Positions 26,433-36,777 of a stretch of 64,000 nt of DNA are shown here, one piece after another. The stretch is taken from positions 124,001-188,000 of the forward strand of contig NZ_JAFCKS010000009.1 of assembly GCF_018129995.1 (NCBI RefSeq). Reading direction: 5' to 3'. Made by a program: the position numbers and the translations under genes. The notes beneath the pieces were generated by a model. It was not told where the DNA came from. It was given only the letters and a program-made list of their open reading frames with translations, and made no database searches. Origin of the DNA: Bradyrhizobium sp. SZCCT0153. Its GTDB lineage: Bacteria; Pseudomonadota; Alphaproteobacteria; Rhizobiales; Xanthobacteraceae. How positions within the stretch are numbered: the stretch's first letter is position 1; each line of letters begins with the position of its first letter.

Positions 26433-27773
26433 TTAGCTTCGCATGAAGCCTTCGCACTCGCCTTCGGCCCAGGCGAGCGTCTTTTCCATCGCTTCCCCTT
26501 GCTGATAGCGCAAGCACATCTTGGTCAGCGTGGCCTGAGCATAGATCTGCTGTGCAATCTTGGGCGGCGCCGGCGAGGCCGCAATTGACAGCGTCTGATG
26601 GTTGTAGGGGTTCGGGTAGTGATAAAGCGTGCCTTTGGGAGGTCCTTCTTCCTGCCAGACCTTCAAGGTTGTCAGCTTCGCATATGCCGGCAGATCATAG
26701 CCGCCGCTTGCGACCACCATCTTTTCGATAGCTGCCGGCTTCGAGAGTTCAATCAAGAGGCTCCTCGCTGCTTCCTTGTTCTTGGAGAAGTTCCATATGC
26801 TCCAGAAATAGGGCAAGTAAGGCGCAAAACGCCCCTTCGGTCCGGCCGGGAATCCATGTGTCCAGCATTGCTCGGCGACCTGTGGCGCGTCGCGTTTCGC
26901 AACGGCCCAGGCGCTCGGCGGGTTCATGATCATCGCACCCCTGCCGGAGACCAGCCATTTGTTGTTGGATGCATCGTCCCAGGCCGCGACGTCGGGCGGC
27001 AGGAAAGCGATCAGCTTCTTGTAAAACTCGAGCGCTTGGCGAACCTCATCGGTCTTGACGGTGAGATTGCCCTTGGCGTCGACGAGATGGGCGCCGAACG
27101 AAAGGAAGATCGCGCCTGCCGTGTCGACGTTATCCGTCGTCTCGCCGAGGCCGATGCCGAACGGGAAGCCGGCCTTGTGACAGGCTTCAGCCGCTTTCAG
27201 GAATGTTTCCAGAGTCCAATTGTCGGCTTTTGGTTCAGAACCGGCCGGGTACATCGCCTGGACGTCGATGCCGGCGTGCTTCTTCATCAAATCGATACGC
27301 GAACAGGGTCCCTTGATTTGACTGCCGACACAGGCGGGAACGCCGAGCCATTTGCTGCCTGCGGTGCCGAGATACTTGGCTGTGCCGTTGACCTCGCCGT
27401 TCTCGGCGATGATCTTCCCCATGATGTCGCTAACGTCCTCCAACTGGTCGGCATTGGAGTGTGCCCACCACGTCGGCATCGCGAAAATATCGTGGCCGGA
27501 CTTTGCCTGGGCTTCGGCGGCAATGGTCAGCAGGTTCTTGTTGCCCTGGCTTGGGATGTAGTCGATCGTAACTTCGACCTTCTCCTTCGCCGCCCATTCG
27601 TTGACCAGATCGGTCGAGGCCTTGTTGGCGCCGGGCACCCAGTGGTCCCAGAAACCGATCGAGAGCTTGCCGGCGGCGTAAGCGCCGCGGACATATGGCG
27701 CTGCGATCAGCGCCGTGGAGGACATAGCAGTGGCAGCCACAAATTGACGTCGCGTCAGTGTCTTGCGTGACAT
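26433..27773 (-). CDS. ABC sugar-type solute-binding protein with Tat-like signal
   Basis: A 446-residue extracellular binding protein (SBP_bac_1). The N-terminus has the twin-arginine pattern TRRQFVAAT followed by a hydrophobic stretch ending GAYAA, suggesting folded export through Tat. ATG 27773 is preceded by GCGAGGAAACG; much longer upstream open frame lacks coding character. It is the first gene of a five-gene CUT1-type operon. The substrate is unknown; the terminal hydroxyacid dehydrogenase hints at a sugar or sugar acid. Confidence 0.9.
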   Translation of the reverse strand: MSRKTLTRRQFVAATAMSSTALIAAPYVRGAYAAGKLSIGFWDHWVPGANKASTDLVNEWAAKEKVEVTIDYIPSQGNKNLLTIAAEAQAKSGHDIFAMPTWWAHSNADQLEDVSDIMGKIIAENGEVNGTAKYLGTAGSKWLGVPACVGSQIKGPCSRIDLMKKHAGIDVQAMYPAGSEPKADNWTLETFLKAAEACHKAGFPFGIGLGETTDNVDTAGAIFLSFGAHLVDAKGNLTVKTDEVRQALEFYKKLIAFLPPDVAAWDDASNNKWLVSGRGAMIMNPPSAWAVAKRDAPQVAEQCWTHGFPAGPKGRFAPYLPYFWSIWNFSKNKEAARSLLIELSKPAAIEKMVVASGGYDLPAYAKLTTLKVWQEEGPPKGTLYHYPNPYNHQTLSIAASPAPPKIAQQIYAQATLTKMCLRYQQGEAMEKTLAWAEGECEGFMRS

Positions 27774-28218
27774 CTCGTTTCCTCGCTTGGGTGTTCTATT
27801 GCTTTGGTGTTTCCTCTGAACTCTTCCGAGTTTTGCTCTTGATTTTCTTGTTGTGCGTTTCTTGTTACGAATTGGTAGCGCGATCAGATCATGATTGATC
27901 GCGTCTGTCGAGAAAACCGAACGGCGCGCGTCTAGAACTAACGTTGTGTCCGGGAACGCCGACACTGCCCTCGGAGTCGTGTGCCGGCAATGATCCGCGG
28001 CCGGTCGTTTTGCGACGCACACGTTGCGCCGACCTGCCGGGGCGATACGTGCGCAATTACGCCGCAGTTTCGAATAAGCCTGCATAAGCGTCTCGCGCCA
28101 AACACTTTTCGGGCGTGGATAGCAATTGTCGGCGCCTAGACCTCGAAGCGGTGAAAACGATAGAGTTGCAACTGGCGGGTGGTTTTCACCCGAACAGGCC
28201 AATCAGATGGAGACCAGA
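27774..28218. other. Intergenic region upstream of the sugar-type ABC operon
   Basis: About 445 bases between the divergent binding-protein and LTXXQ-protein genes. The first 120 bases are unusually T-rich and lower in GC than their surroundings, consistent with a promoter on the minus strand. The dyad at 27879-27903 is the only defined site; no gene is seen. Confidence 0.6.
27879..27903. promoter_or_regulatory. Candidate operator: CGCGATCA-N9-TGATCGCG
   Basis: A perfect 8-bp inverted repeat (27879-27886 and 27896-27903) separated by nine bases, 106 bases upstream of the binding-protein start. It resembles a binding site for a dimeric repressor; no regulator gene is adjacent to identify the family. 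Confidence 0.45.
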
Positions 28219-29010
28219 ATGATCAACCCGGCGCCACCCGCGCGGCTTTACCTGCGACGATGGTTCGCGCTGGGGTCCGTTTTCGTGTTGCTGCTCGGCG
28301 CCGCCGCGGTGGCGAATGCCCAAGGTCTGGTCAAGGGCGTCCAGGAAGGAGCGGCGGCCGGGAACAAGGCGGCCGGTCCGGTCGGCGGCGTACTCGGCGG
28401 CGCGATCGGGGGTGTGGTGGGCGTCTTCACGGGTGTGCTCGGCGTTGGCAACAATAACAACGGCAATCAGGCGCCGGCGGCCAAGGACGCAAACAAGGAC
28501 ACCAGCAAGGACGCCAAGCAACAGGGCGCCGGCAAGGACAAGGACGCCAAAAGCGCCAAGGCGGGCAAGGGCGCCAAGTCGAGCAAGGAAGCGAAGAACG
28601 CGCCCCAGGACAACAAGGATGTCACGGTCCTCACCCAGAGCGGCGCGCCGCAGCAGACCGCCGAGCAGATCGTCGCCAACAGCGATTCCTATATCGAGCG
28701 GATCAAGACCGAGCTGAACCTCACGCCTGATCAGGAGAAGCATTGGTACGGCTTCTCGAGCGCCATGCACTACCTTGGGCACAATGGCGCCGAGCGGCTC
28801 AACCTGCGGGTTGCGCGCGCCAAGCGGGATCCGCCCGACGACATCGTCGAGCAGATGCGCAACGAGGCGCAATTCCTCATCGACCGCGCCGCCGACCAGC
28901 GCAATGTCGCCGACGCCGCCGAGCCCCTCTATTCGAGCCTCGATGACAAGCAGAAGCAGGTCTTCGTACAGGAAATGGTGCGCCTCAGCCACGAACGCGG
29001 ATTGGATTGA
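28219..29010 (+). CDS. LTXXQ-motif (Spy-like) periplasmic protein with Lys-rich linker
   Basis: A 263-residue exported protein: signal peptide ending VANAQ near residue 35, a glycine-rich hydrophobic segment (VGGVLGGAIGGVVGVFTGVL), a long K/A/D/G-rich linker, then a helical domain with the LTXXQ-type motif LNLTPDQEKHW. Spy-like proteins act as periplasmic chaperones; that role is inferred. ATG 28219 has GGAG seven bases upstream. Confidence 0.82.
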   Translation: MINPAPPARLYLRRWFALGSVFVLLLGAAAVANAQGLVKGVQEGAAAGNKAAGPVGGVLGGAIGGVVGVFTGVLGVGNNNNGNQAPAAKDANKDTSKDAKQQGAGKDKDAKSAKAGKGAKSSKEAKNAPQDNKDVTVLTQSGAPQQTAEQIVANSDSYIERIKTELNLTPDQEKHWYGFSSAMHYLGHNGAERLNLRVARAKRDPPDDIVEQMRNEAQFLIDRAADQRNVADAAEPLYSSLDDKQKQVFVQEMVRLSHERGLD

Positions 29011-29121
29011 TCAAGTTGAATCGGATCGGGCGCGTCTGAATTAACGGCGCCCGCCACGAATTCGTGTATCCTCTTCGCAACTCGATTATGATTAGCTTCG
29101 TAAGCTGATTGCGGGGTTGAT

Positions 29122-29499
29122 ATGGCGGACGGACTCTCCGTTTTCCTGGTCGAAGACGAGACGTTGATCCGGATGATGATCGCGGACATGGTGGTGGAAC
29201 TCGGCCACCACGTCGTCGCGGAAGCCGACAACGTCCGGGACGCCAGCGCTTTTGCCATGACCGCGCAGTACGATATGGCAATCCTCGACATCAATCTGAA
29301 GGGCGTCTACGTCGATCCCGTCGCAGACCTCATCGAACGTCGCGGCAAGCCGTTTCTGTTCGCCACGGGTTACGGGCCGGAGCTGCTGCCGTCCTTGCTC
29401 CGGCGCCGGCCGATCCTGCGCAAGCCGATTTCGATCGATCAGCTCAAGGCTATGATCGAGTCGATGTTTCCGGAAGCCGCGGCGAATACGCCGCACTGA
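29122..29499 (+). CDS. Single-domain response regulator
   Basis: A 125-residue receiver domain without an output domain. The acidic pocket (VEDE near residue 11), phosphoacceptor Asp in AILDINLKG (about residue 56), the Thr/Ala region FATGYG and the conserved Lys in ILRKP are all present. It may relay phosphate or allosterically control a partner; no histidine kinase is adjacent. A strong terminator follows. Confidence 0.88.
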   Translation: MADGLSVFLVEDETLIRMMIADMVVELGHHVVAEADNVRDASAFAMTAQYDMAILDINLKGVYVDPVADLIERRGKPFLFATGYGPELLPSLLRRRPILRKPISIDQLKAMIESMFPEAAANTPH

Positions 29500-29535
29500 G
29501 CGGCGGCGGAGGCGCCGCGCTGAGATCGCCAACGA

Positions 29536-29564
29536 AAATGGCCGCCCGTCGGGGGCGGCCATTT
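29536..29564 (+). terminator. Intrinsic terminator of the response regulator gene
   Basis: A perfect 12-bp stem AAATGGCCGCCC / GGGCGGCCATTT with loop GTCGG, 37 bases after the stop. The lower stem gives a short A/T stretch on both sides, so it may also serve the convergent small gene. Confidence 0.75.
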
Positions 29565-29589
29565 GGCTGGCGACGAAATTCGCGCAGTC

Positions 29590-29751
29590 TCACATCAGGC
29601 CGGCGCCAAGATCGATGCCGCGCGCCATCAGGCCGAACGAGGCGACGAGGCCCATGCAGCAGAACAGCAAAATGGTCTTGAACGAAGAATCGGCCAAACG
29701 CGTTTCGACGGCGGCCGGCATTGCGGCGAGCGAGATCATGCTCATGTTCAT
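29590..29751 (-). CDS. Small membrane protein (53 aa)
   Basis: A 53-residue frame, starting MNMSMISLAAMPAAVETRLA, with one hydrophobic helix around residues 24-43 (TILLFCCMGLVASFGL). The start has an AGGGGGGA ribosome binding site directly upstream. Convergent with the response regulator. Function is unknown. Confidence 0.65.
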   Translation of the reverse strand: MNMSMISLAAMPAAVETRLADSSFKTILLFCCMGLVASFGLMARGIDLGAGLM

Positions 29752-29888
29752 TCCCCCCTTTGTTGCCCCTGAATTGCATCAGGTGAGGGAACTCTTAGAG
29801 CAAAAGGTTTGACGCGAGCTTTCGAGGGATCGTTAACGGAATCGCAATCGGTGCTGCGATCGCAGGCGCCGTAACGGAATCACCAGCC

Positions 29889-30092
29889 TCAGTTGCGACC
29901 GTTTTTCAGCACCGTGGCGATGGTATGGGCCGTCATGGCTGCGCGGTCCGAAGCCCGCTGGGCGGCCAGCCGGTCTTGCGCCTTTTCCTCGATCAAGAGC
30001 TCGATCAAGGCCAGCCGCTTGTCCTCGTCATCCGCCTCGATCAGGAGGCGGTGATAGCGGTGATAGTCGAAACCCAGATCCTGTTTACGCAT
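29889..30092 (-). CDS. Small conserved hypothetical protein (67 aa)
   Basis: A 67-residue soluble, mostly helical protein (LIEADDEDKRLALIELLIEE core, then a basic/alanine-rich tail). The start at 30092 (MRKQDLGFDYHRY) is preferred over an upstream one at 30122. I believe similar proteins occur across rhizobia, but no function is known to me. Confidence 0.6.
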   Translation of the reverse strand: MRKQDLGFDYHRYHRLLIEADDEDKRLALIELLIEEKAQDRLAAQRASDRAAMTAHTIATVLKNGRN

Positions 30093-30236
30093 GTCACGCC
30101 CCCGCAACCACGCCACACACACTGGCTGGATTGTTTCTCATCGGAAACATGTGCGCAAGCACGATCCCGCATGGAACCGAGCGTGCGGCGTATTCAGCTG
30201 TGAATTAGGGGACCCCGGCGGGAGGAGGGATCCGCC

Positions 30237-31211
30237 TCAGGGCTGGTTGTGCTCGGCAAACATCTTGAGGCCGAGGAAACTCGCGTCAGGTTTGGTCACC
30301 AGCCTGGTCGGGATGTTGCGCAGATAGTCCTGGAAGCGTCCCTTGGCTTCAAAGCGCGCCCGGAACGCGGAGGCCGCAAGGAATTCCGGAAAACGCGGCG
30401 CGATCCCGCCGGCGATATAGACGCCGCCACGGGCGCCGAAGGTCACGGCGAGATTACCGGCGACCGAACCGAGGATGGCGCAAAACATCTCGAGCGTCGC
30501 GCGGCTGACGGGACAGCTGCCGTCCAGGGCGGCCTTTGTGATGGCGGCGGCATCGCGATGCGGCACCTGGGCGCCGTCCACCTCGGCCAGCGCCTCGTAC
30601 AGGCTTTGCAGTCCGGAACCGGATAGCGCCCCGCGCTCGATCGAGACATGGCCGAGGCGTCGGCGCATGGACGCAATCAGGCGTTCCTCACGCTCGTTCT
30701 CCGCCGGCAAAGTCGCGTGGCCGGCCTCGGTGACGACGGCCAGCCGCGCGCCATGACGTTCGACCAGACAGGAAACGCCAAAGCCGGTTCCCGGTCCGAC
30801 CACCAGCAGTGGCTCTCCCGGCAAGCCGTCCTGCCCGCCGAGCGGGATCAGGTCGGCGGGCTGCAGGGCGGGCAGCGACCAGGCCACCACCTCGAAATCG
30901 TTGAGGACATGAACGCTCTCGAACCCGAGGGCCGGCTGCAATTCGTGGCCGTCGATGACCCAGGGGCTATTGGTCATGACGCAGCGATTATTGGTGACGG
31001 GACCGGCCACGGCCAGCACGGCCCTTTTGGGCGGCTCGTCTGGCCGACGCGCGAGCACGTCGACAATCGCTTCCCGGACAGTGGGGAAATCCGCCACCTT
31101 CACATAATCGATCGGTCCGGTCTGATCGCCCTGACTGAGCGCAAAGCGCGCATTGGTGCCGCCGATATCGGCGAGAAGAATCCGTTCTGTCTTGCCGATG
31201 GTCATGGCCAT
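30237..31211 (-). CDS. glk: Glucokinase
   Basis: A 324-residue bacterial glucokinase of the Glk (not ROK) family, converting glucose to glucose-6-phosphate with ATP. The phosphate-1 motif LLADIGGTNARFAL is near residue 12, and VAGPVTNNRCVMTNSPW marks the substrate region. ATG 31205 is an alternative start two codons later. It is divergent from pncA and stands alone. Confidence 0.9.
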   Translation of the reverse strand: MAMTIGKTERILLADIGGTNARFALSQGDQTGPIDYVKVADFPTVREAIVDVLARRPDEPPKRAVLAVAGPVTNNRCVMTNSPWVIDGHELQPALGFESVHVLNDFEVVAWSLPALQPADLIPLGGQDGLPGEPLLVVGPGTGFGVSCLVERHGARLAVVTEAGHATLPAENEREERLIASMRRRLGHVSIERGALSGSGLQSLYEALAEVDGAQVPHRDAAAITKAALDGSCPVSRATLEMFCAILGSVAGNLAVTFGARGGVYIAGGIAPRFPEFLAASAFRARFEAKGRFQDYLRNIPTRLVTKPDASFLGLKMFAEHNQP

Positions 31212-31472
31212 ATGGCTACCGCGGCCGTGCCGGCTGCGGGAACCACTTCCTCCGCTCTCTCTGATCACTAACTGCGAACGGCTTTTAGAATCCGCGCTTG
31301 GGTGCGCCTAGTCAACACGGAGAAGGCCAAACCGTTGCATTCCGGGCACGATGTGGGCCATTCGCGCAGATCGCCGCACCTTGTCGGTGGTTGCGAAGCA
31401 GCGCGGGAAGATCGACAGTGTGGGGAGCGTTCGGCACCCGTGGGGCCGGACGGCTGGAATGGACCTTGCCAA

Positions 31473-32108
31473 ATGAAGATATCAGACCGCGACGTGCTGC
31501 TGGTCATCGACGTTCAGAACGATTTTTGCACGGGCGGGGCGCTTGCCGTTCCCGGTGGCGAGAAGGTCGTCCCCGCCATCAATCGAATCGCCCAAAAATT
31601 CGCCAATGTGGTGCTGACCCAGGATTGGCATCCGGAGGATCACGTCTCCTTTGCCCCGAACCATGCGGGCAAGCAGCCGTTCCAGACCATCGAGCTGGAT
31701 TACGGCGCCCAGGTGCTGTGGCCGATGCATTGCGTGCAGGGCACGGCCGGCGCTGAATTTCATCGCGATCTCGACGTCACCCGAGCAAATCTCGTGGTGC
31801 GGAAGGGGTTTCGGCGCGGCATCGATTCCTATTCGGCGCTGTTCGAGAACGACAGGAAGACACCGACCGGCCTGCTCGGGTATCTGCGCGAACGCGAGTT
31901 GAAGACGGTCTTCGTCACCGGCCTCGCGCTCGACTTCTGCGTCCGCTTCTCGGCGGAGGATGCCCGCAAGGCGGGGTTCGACGTCGCCGTCGTGGAGGAC
32001 GCTTGCCGTGGCATCGATCTCGACGGCTCGGTGGCCGACGCCCATCGGAGTTTGCGCGAGCGTGGCATCGCGGTCGTCGGCCTCGAAGCAACCTTGGGAG
32101 GATCGTGA
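31473..32108 (+). CDS. pncA: Nicotinamidase
   Basis: A 211-residue isochorismatase-fold amidase converting nicotinamide to nicotinate for NAD salvage. The catalytic Asp13 (VIDVQNDFC), the metal ligands in TQDWHPEDH, the Lys in VVRKG and the nucleophilic Cys in LDFCV are present. nadE lies two genes downstream, which fits NAD metabolism. Confidence 0.92.
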   Translation: MKISDRDVLLVIDVQNDFCTGGALAVPGGEKVVPAINRIAQKFANVVLTQDWHPEDHVSFAPNHAGKQPFQTIELDYGAQVLWPMHCVQGTAGAEFHRDLDVTRANLVVRKGFRRGIDSYSALFENDRKTPTGLLGYLRERELKTVFVTGLALDFCVRFSAEDARKAGFDVAVVEDACRGIDLDGSVADAHRSLRERGIAVVGLEATLGGS

Positions 32109-32115
32109 GATCGCT

Positions 32116-33231
32116 ATGGCGCAGAAGCCCGGCAAACAGCTACGCGCACCGCGGCCGATCCCGGATGCCCCGCTGCTGTGGCCATTCGCAGCGGCTCAGC
32201 TTGCCATGGACGCTTGTTTCTGGTGGCTCGAGCGCGGGCCGCCGGAGCAGGACGATAGTAGCCTGCCGTGGACCACTCCCAACTCCGTCGCACTGGAGCT
32301 TGCGACCATGCGTCTGCGACGTTGCACGCGGACGCAATCCGGCCAGCCGGCGCTGGTCTGCGCACCCTATGCGCTGCATCGGGCCCTGATCGCCGACTTC
32401 GCACCCGGCCACAGCGTCGTGCAGGCCCTGCAAAATGGCGGCATCGACCGGATCTATCTCACCGACTGGCGCTCGGCCACGCCGGATATGCGCCATCTCT
32501 CCATCGACAGCTATCTCGGTGATCTCAATGTCGCCATCGACGAGATCGGCGTGCCGGTCGATCTCGTCGGCCTGTGCCAGGGCGGCTGGCTGTCGCTGCT
32601 CTATGCCGCGCGCTTTCCCGCCAAGGTGCGGCGGCTGGTCCTGGTCGGCGCCCCCGTTGACCTCTCGATCGACTCCGCGCTGTCGCGGCTTGCCCGCAAC
32701 GCGCCCGAGGCTCTCTACGACCAGCTCGTCGCGCGCGGCGGCGGCAACGTCAGCGGCGAGGAGATGCTTCGCGTCTGGTCGAAGGCGCCAAGCCGCGACG
32801 ACATCGCAGCGGCGCTGCAAATAGATCTCTCGGACGAGGAGGGCGCGGCACTGCTCGCGCGCTTCGAGCTCTGGAATACAGAGACGCTCGATCTGCCCGG
32901 CAGGTATTATCTCGAGATCGTCAACTGGATTTTCCGGGAGAACCGTATCGCGGGCGGCAACTTCGTGGCGCTGGGCCGCGAGATCGACCTGAAGACCGTC
33001 AATGCGCCGGTCTTCCTGCTGGCCGGGCTCGATGACGAGGTCGTGCCGGCCGCGCAGGCGCTCGCCACCGCCGGGCTGCTCGGCACGCCACCGGCCTTCA
33101 TTACTGCGGCTTCCGAACCCGGCAACCATCTCGGCCTGTTCATGGGCGCGCGGACCCACGCTCATGCCTGGCCGCGGATCGCCGAGTGGCTGCGCGACGA
33201 TCTCTCCGGCGTGCTGGCTCGCAGCGCCTGA
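32116..33231 (+). CDS. PhaC-like alpha/beta hydrolase
   Basis: A 371-residue alpha/beta hydrolase. The nucleophile elbow is VGLCQGGW, with Cys in place of Ser, as in polyhydroxyalkanoate synthases. The acid (GLDDEVVP) and His (PGNHLG) of the triad follow. It is shorter than classical PhaC (about 550-600 residues) and lacks a clear PhaC N-terminal domain. Seven bases separate it from pncA, and nadE follows, so it is embedded in an NAD-related run. Function could be a synthase-like acyltransferase or a thioesterase. Confidence 0.75.
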   Translation: MAQKPGKQLRAPRPIPDAPLLWPFAAAQLAMDACFWWLERGPPEQDDSSLPWTTPNSVALELATMRLRRCTRTQSGQPALVCAPYALHRALIADFAPGHSVVQALQNGGIDRIYLTDWRSATPDMRHLSIDSYLGDLNVAIDEIGVPVDLVGLCQGGWLSLLYAARFPAKVRRLVLVGAPVDLSIDSALSRLARNAPEALYDQLVARGGGNVSGEEMLRVWSKAPSRDDIAAALQIDLSDEEGAALLARFELWNTETLDLPGRYYLEIVNWIFRENRIAGGNFVALGREIDLKTVNAPVFLLAGLDDEVVPAAQALATAGLLGTPPAFITAASEPGNHLGLFMGARTHAHAWPRIAEWLRDDLSGVLARSA

Positions 33232-33375
33232 CGTCGCCGGGCACGGGGCGGGCGAACATGCAAATCCGTTATGCATGAGGGCGGATGGCCTGCACGGGGC
33301 CGGCTCCATGGGCTACAAATGGTCCGGAGCTGACGGCTGCGGACGGCCGCAGAGAGACTAAAGGTACTTCGCTCG

Positions 33376-35405
<2,030 letters not shown>

Positions 35406-35409
<4 letters not shown>

Positions 35410-35483
35410 TCGGCAGGTCTGATCGGCAGGTCTGATCGGCAGGTCTGATCAGCAAGTCTGATCGGTAGCTCTGATCGGGCAGG
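35406..35483 (+). repeat. 13-bp tandem repeat, six units, at the nadE stop
   Basis: Units of CTGATCGGCAGGT: three identical copies (35406-35444), then three diverged copies (to 35483). The first unit supplies the TGA of nadE. Copy number could vary by slippage; every unit contains TGAT, so the nadE end is protected from repeat change. Confidence 0.9.
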
Positions 35484-35930
35484 CGGCTCGAACGAAATCG
35501 CGCCGCGCGACCTGTAAGGCCGGCGGCGCGAGATCGCGTTCAATCTGGAAAGTACCGAGGTCCGGAGTGCCTAGGAGTCCGGACCTCGCCACCTTGCCCC
35601 AGCCTTTGATCCCCCCGCCCCATGTGGTCCCCCAACCCCATGCAGCGCGATCAGAAGGTGATGCCCTTGGAAGGCCGCCGATCGATGTACGCGAAGTACG
35701 CGAAGTGCGGTTAGGATTCCATTCCGGATCACTACGGACACGAATTCGCTTGAGTGCTGCACGCTGGTGCATTGGTTCGCATCCACTGCGATCGTTGCTG
35801 CCTGAATTCAATGCAGACGGCCGGCGGGATGTCCACATCTCCTCGGCGCCGCGGAACCTGAATTTCACCGGCATGTCATTGAACTGGTCTAGCGCTGCCT
35901 TGTGATCGCTGACGATCAAGGGAGCAAGCC
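35484..35930. other. Intergenic region with a strong hairpin
   Basis: About 450 bases with no convincing gene. An 11-bp perfect stem CGAGGTCCGGA (35556-35566) / TCCGGACCTCG (35578-35588) is present, without a T-tract. A small direct repeat (TACGCGAAGTACGCGAAG) lies near 35690. Open frames here lack ribosome sites and coding character. Confidence 0.5.
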
Positions 35931-36746
35931 ATGTCGAAGCCAGTGCTGGGCGCCGCGTTGTCCATCAAATCAATTCCCGCCCACCGCGATTGGCTTCTCG
36001 AGCGGCAGCGCAATCTCGAAGTTCAGGATTTCTTCCGGGCGGACCTGCTCGACGGCGACTGGCGAACCCCGGCGAGCGAAATCAAGCAAATGCTCTCGGG
36101 CCATACCGGCCGCCTCGGCATCCACGGCCCGTTCTGGGGCTTCAAGATCGACAGCCACGACCCGATGATCCGCCAGGCCGTGACCAAGCGCCTGCTGCAG
36201 GGCCTCGAGGCCGCGGAATTCCTCGGCGCGACGCAGATGGTGATGCATTCGCCGTTCACGACCTGGGACCACAACAATCTCGATCTCTATCCGGACAACC
36301 GCGGCAATATCGTCGAGCGCGTCAAGGCGACGCTTGCCGAGGTGATCGCGCGTGCTGAAGCCATCGGCTGCGAGATCGTCATCGAGAACATCGAGGACAA
36401 GGATCCGCGCGACCGCGTGCGCCTCGCCAAGGCGCTCGAAAGCAGCAAGGTGCGCGTCTCGCTCGACACCGGGCACGCCAATTACGCGCATGTTTCCACC
36501 GGAGCACCGCCGGTCGATTACTACGTCGAGACCGCCGGCGACATGCTGACGCATGTTCACCTCCAGGACACCGACGGCTTTGCCGACCGGCATTGGGCGC
36601 CGGGCGAAGGCAATATCCCGTGGGTCGCCGTGTTCCGTGCGCTGGGCCGGCTGACATCGAATCCGCGGCTGATCCTCGAGCTTCGCAATCACGACGACGT
36701 TCGCGCCGGCGCAGCCCATCTCGCCGCGCTCGGGCTCGCGGAATAA
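35931..36746 (+). CDS. Sugar phosphate isomerase/epimerase-like TIM barrel protein
   Basis: A 271-residue xylose-isomerase-like (AP_endonuc_2) protein. Likely metal and substrate residues are visible: HGPF, MVMHSPF, VIENIED (Glu), SLDTGHANYAH and HVHLQDTDG. It is the first gene of a run with a dipeptide-type ABC transporter, 31 bases upstream of the binding protein, suggesting processing of the imported compound. Confidence 0.82.
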   Translation: MSKPVLGAALSIKSIPAHRDWLLERQRNLEVQDFFRADLLDGDWRTPASEIKQMLSGHTGRLGIHGPFWGFKIDSHDPMIRQAVTKRLLQGLEAAEFLGATQMVMHSPFTTWDHNNLDLYPDNRGNIVERVKATLAEVIARAEAIGCEIVIENIEDKDPRDRVRLAKALESSKVRVSLDTGHANYAHVSTGAPPVDYYVETAGDMLTHVHLQDTDGFADRHWAPGEGNIPWVAVFRALGRLTSNPRLILELRNHDDVRAGAAHLAALGLAE

Positions 36747-36777
36747 CCGACATCATCAGAGGGCAGGGGTCATCACC

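Noticed and set aside
26433..28202. N-terminally extended 589-residue binding protein
   Set aside because: The Tat-type signal peptide starts at ATG 27773 with a good ribosome site; the upstream part is the T-rich promoter region.
35449..35919. Open frame opposite the region between nadE and the isomerase gene
   Set aside because: No ribosome binding site, no domain, and it runs into the tandem repeat; treated as non-coding.
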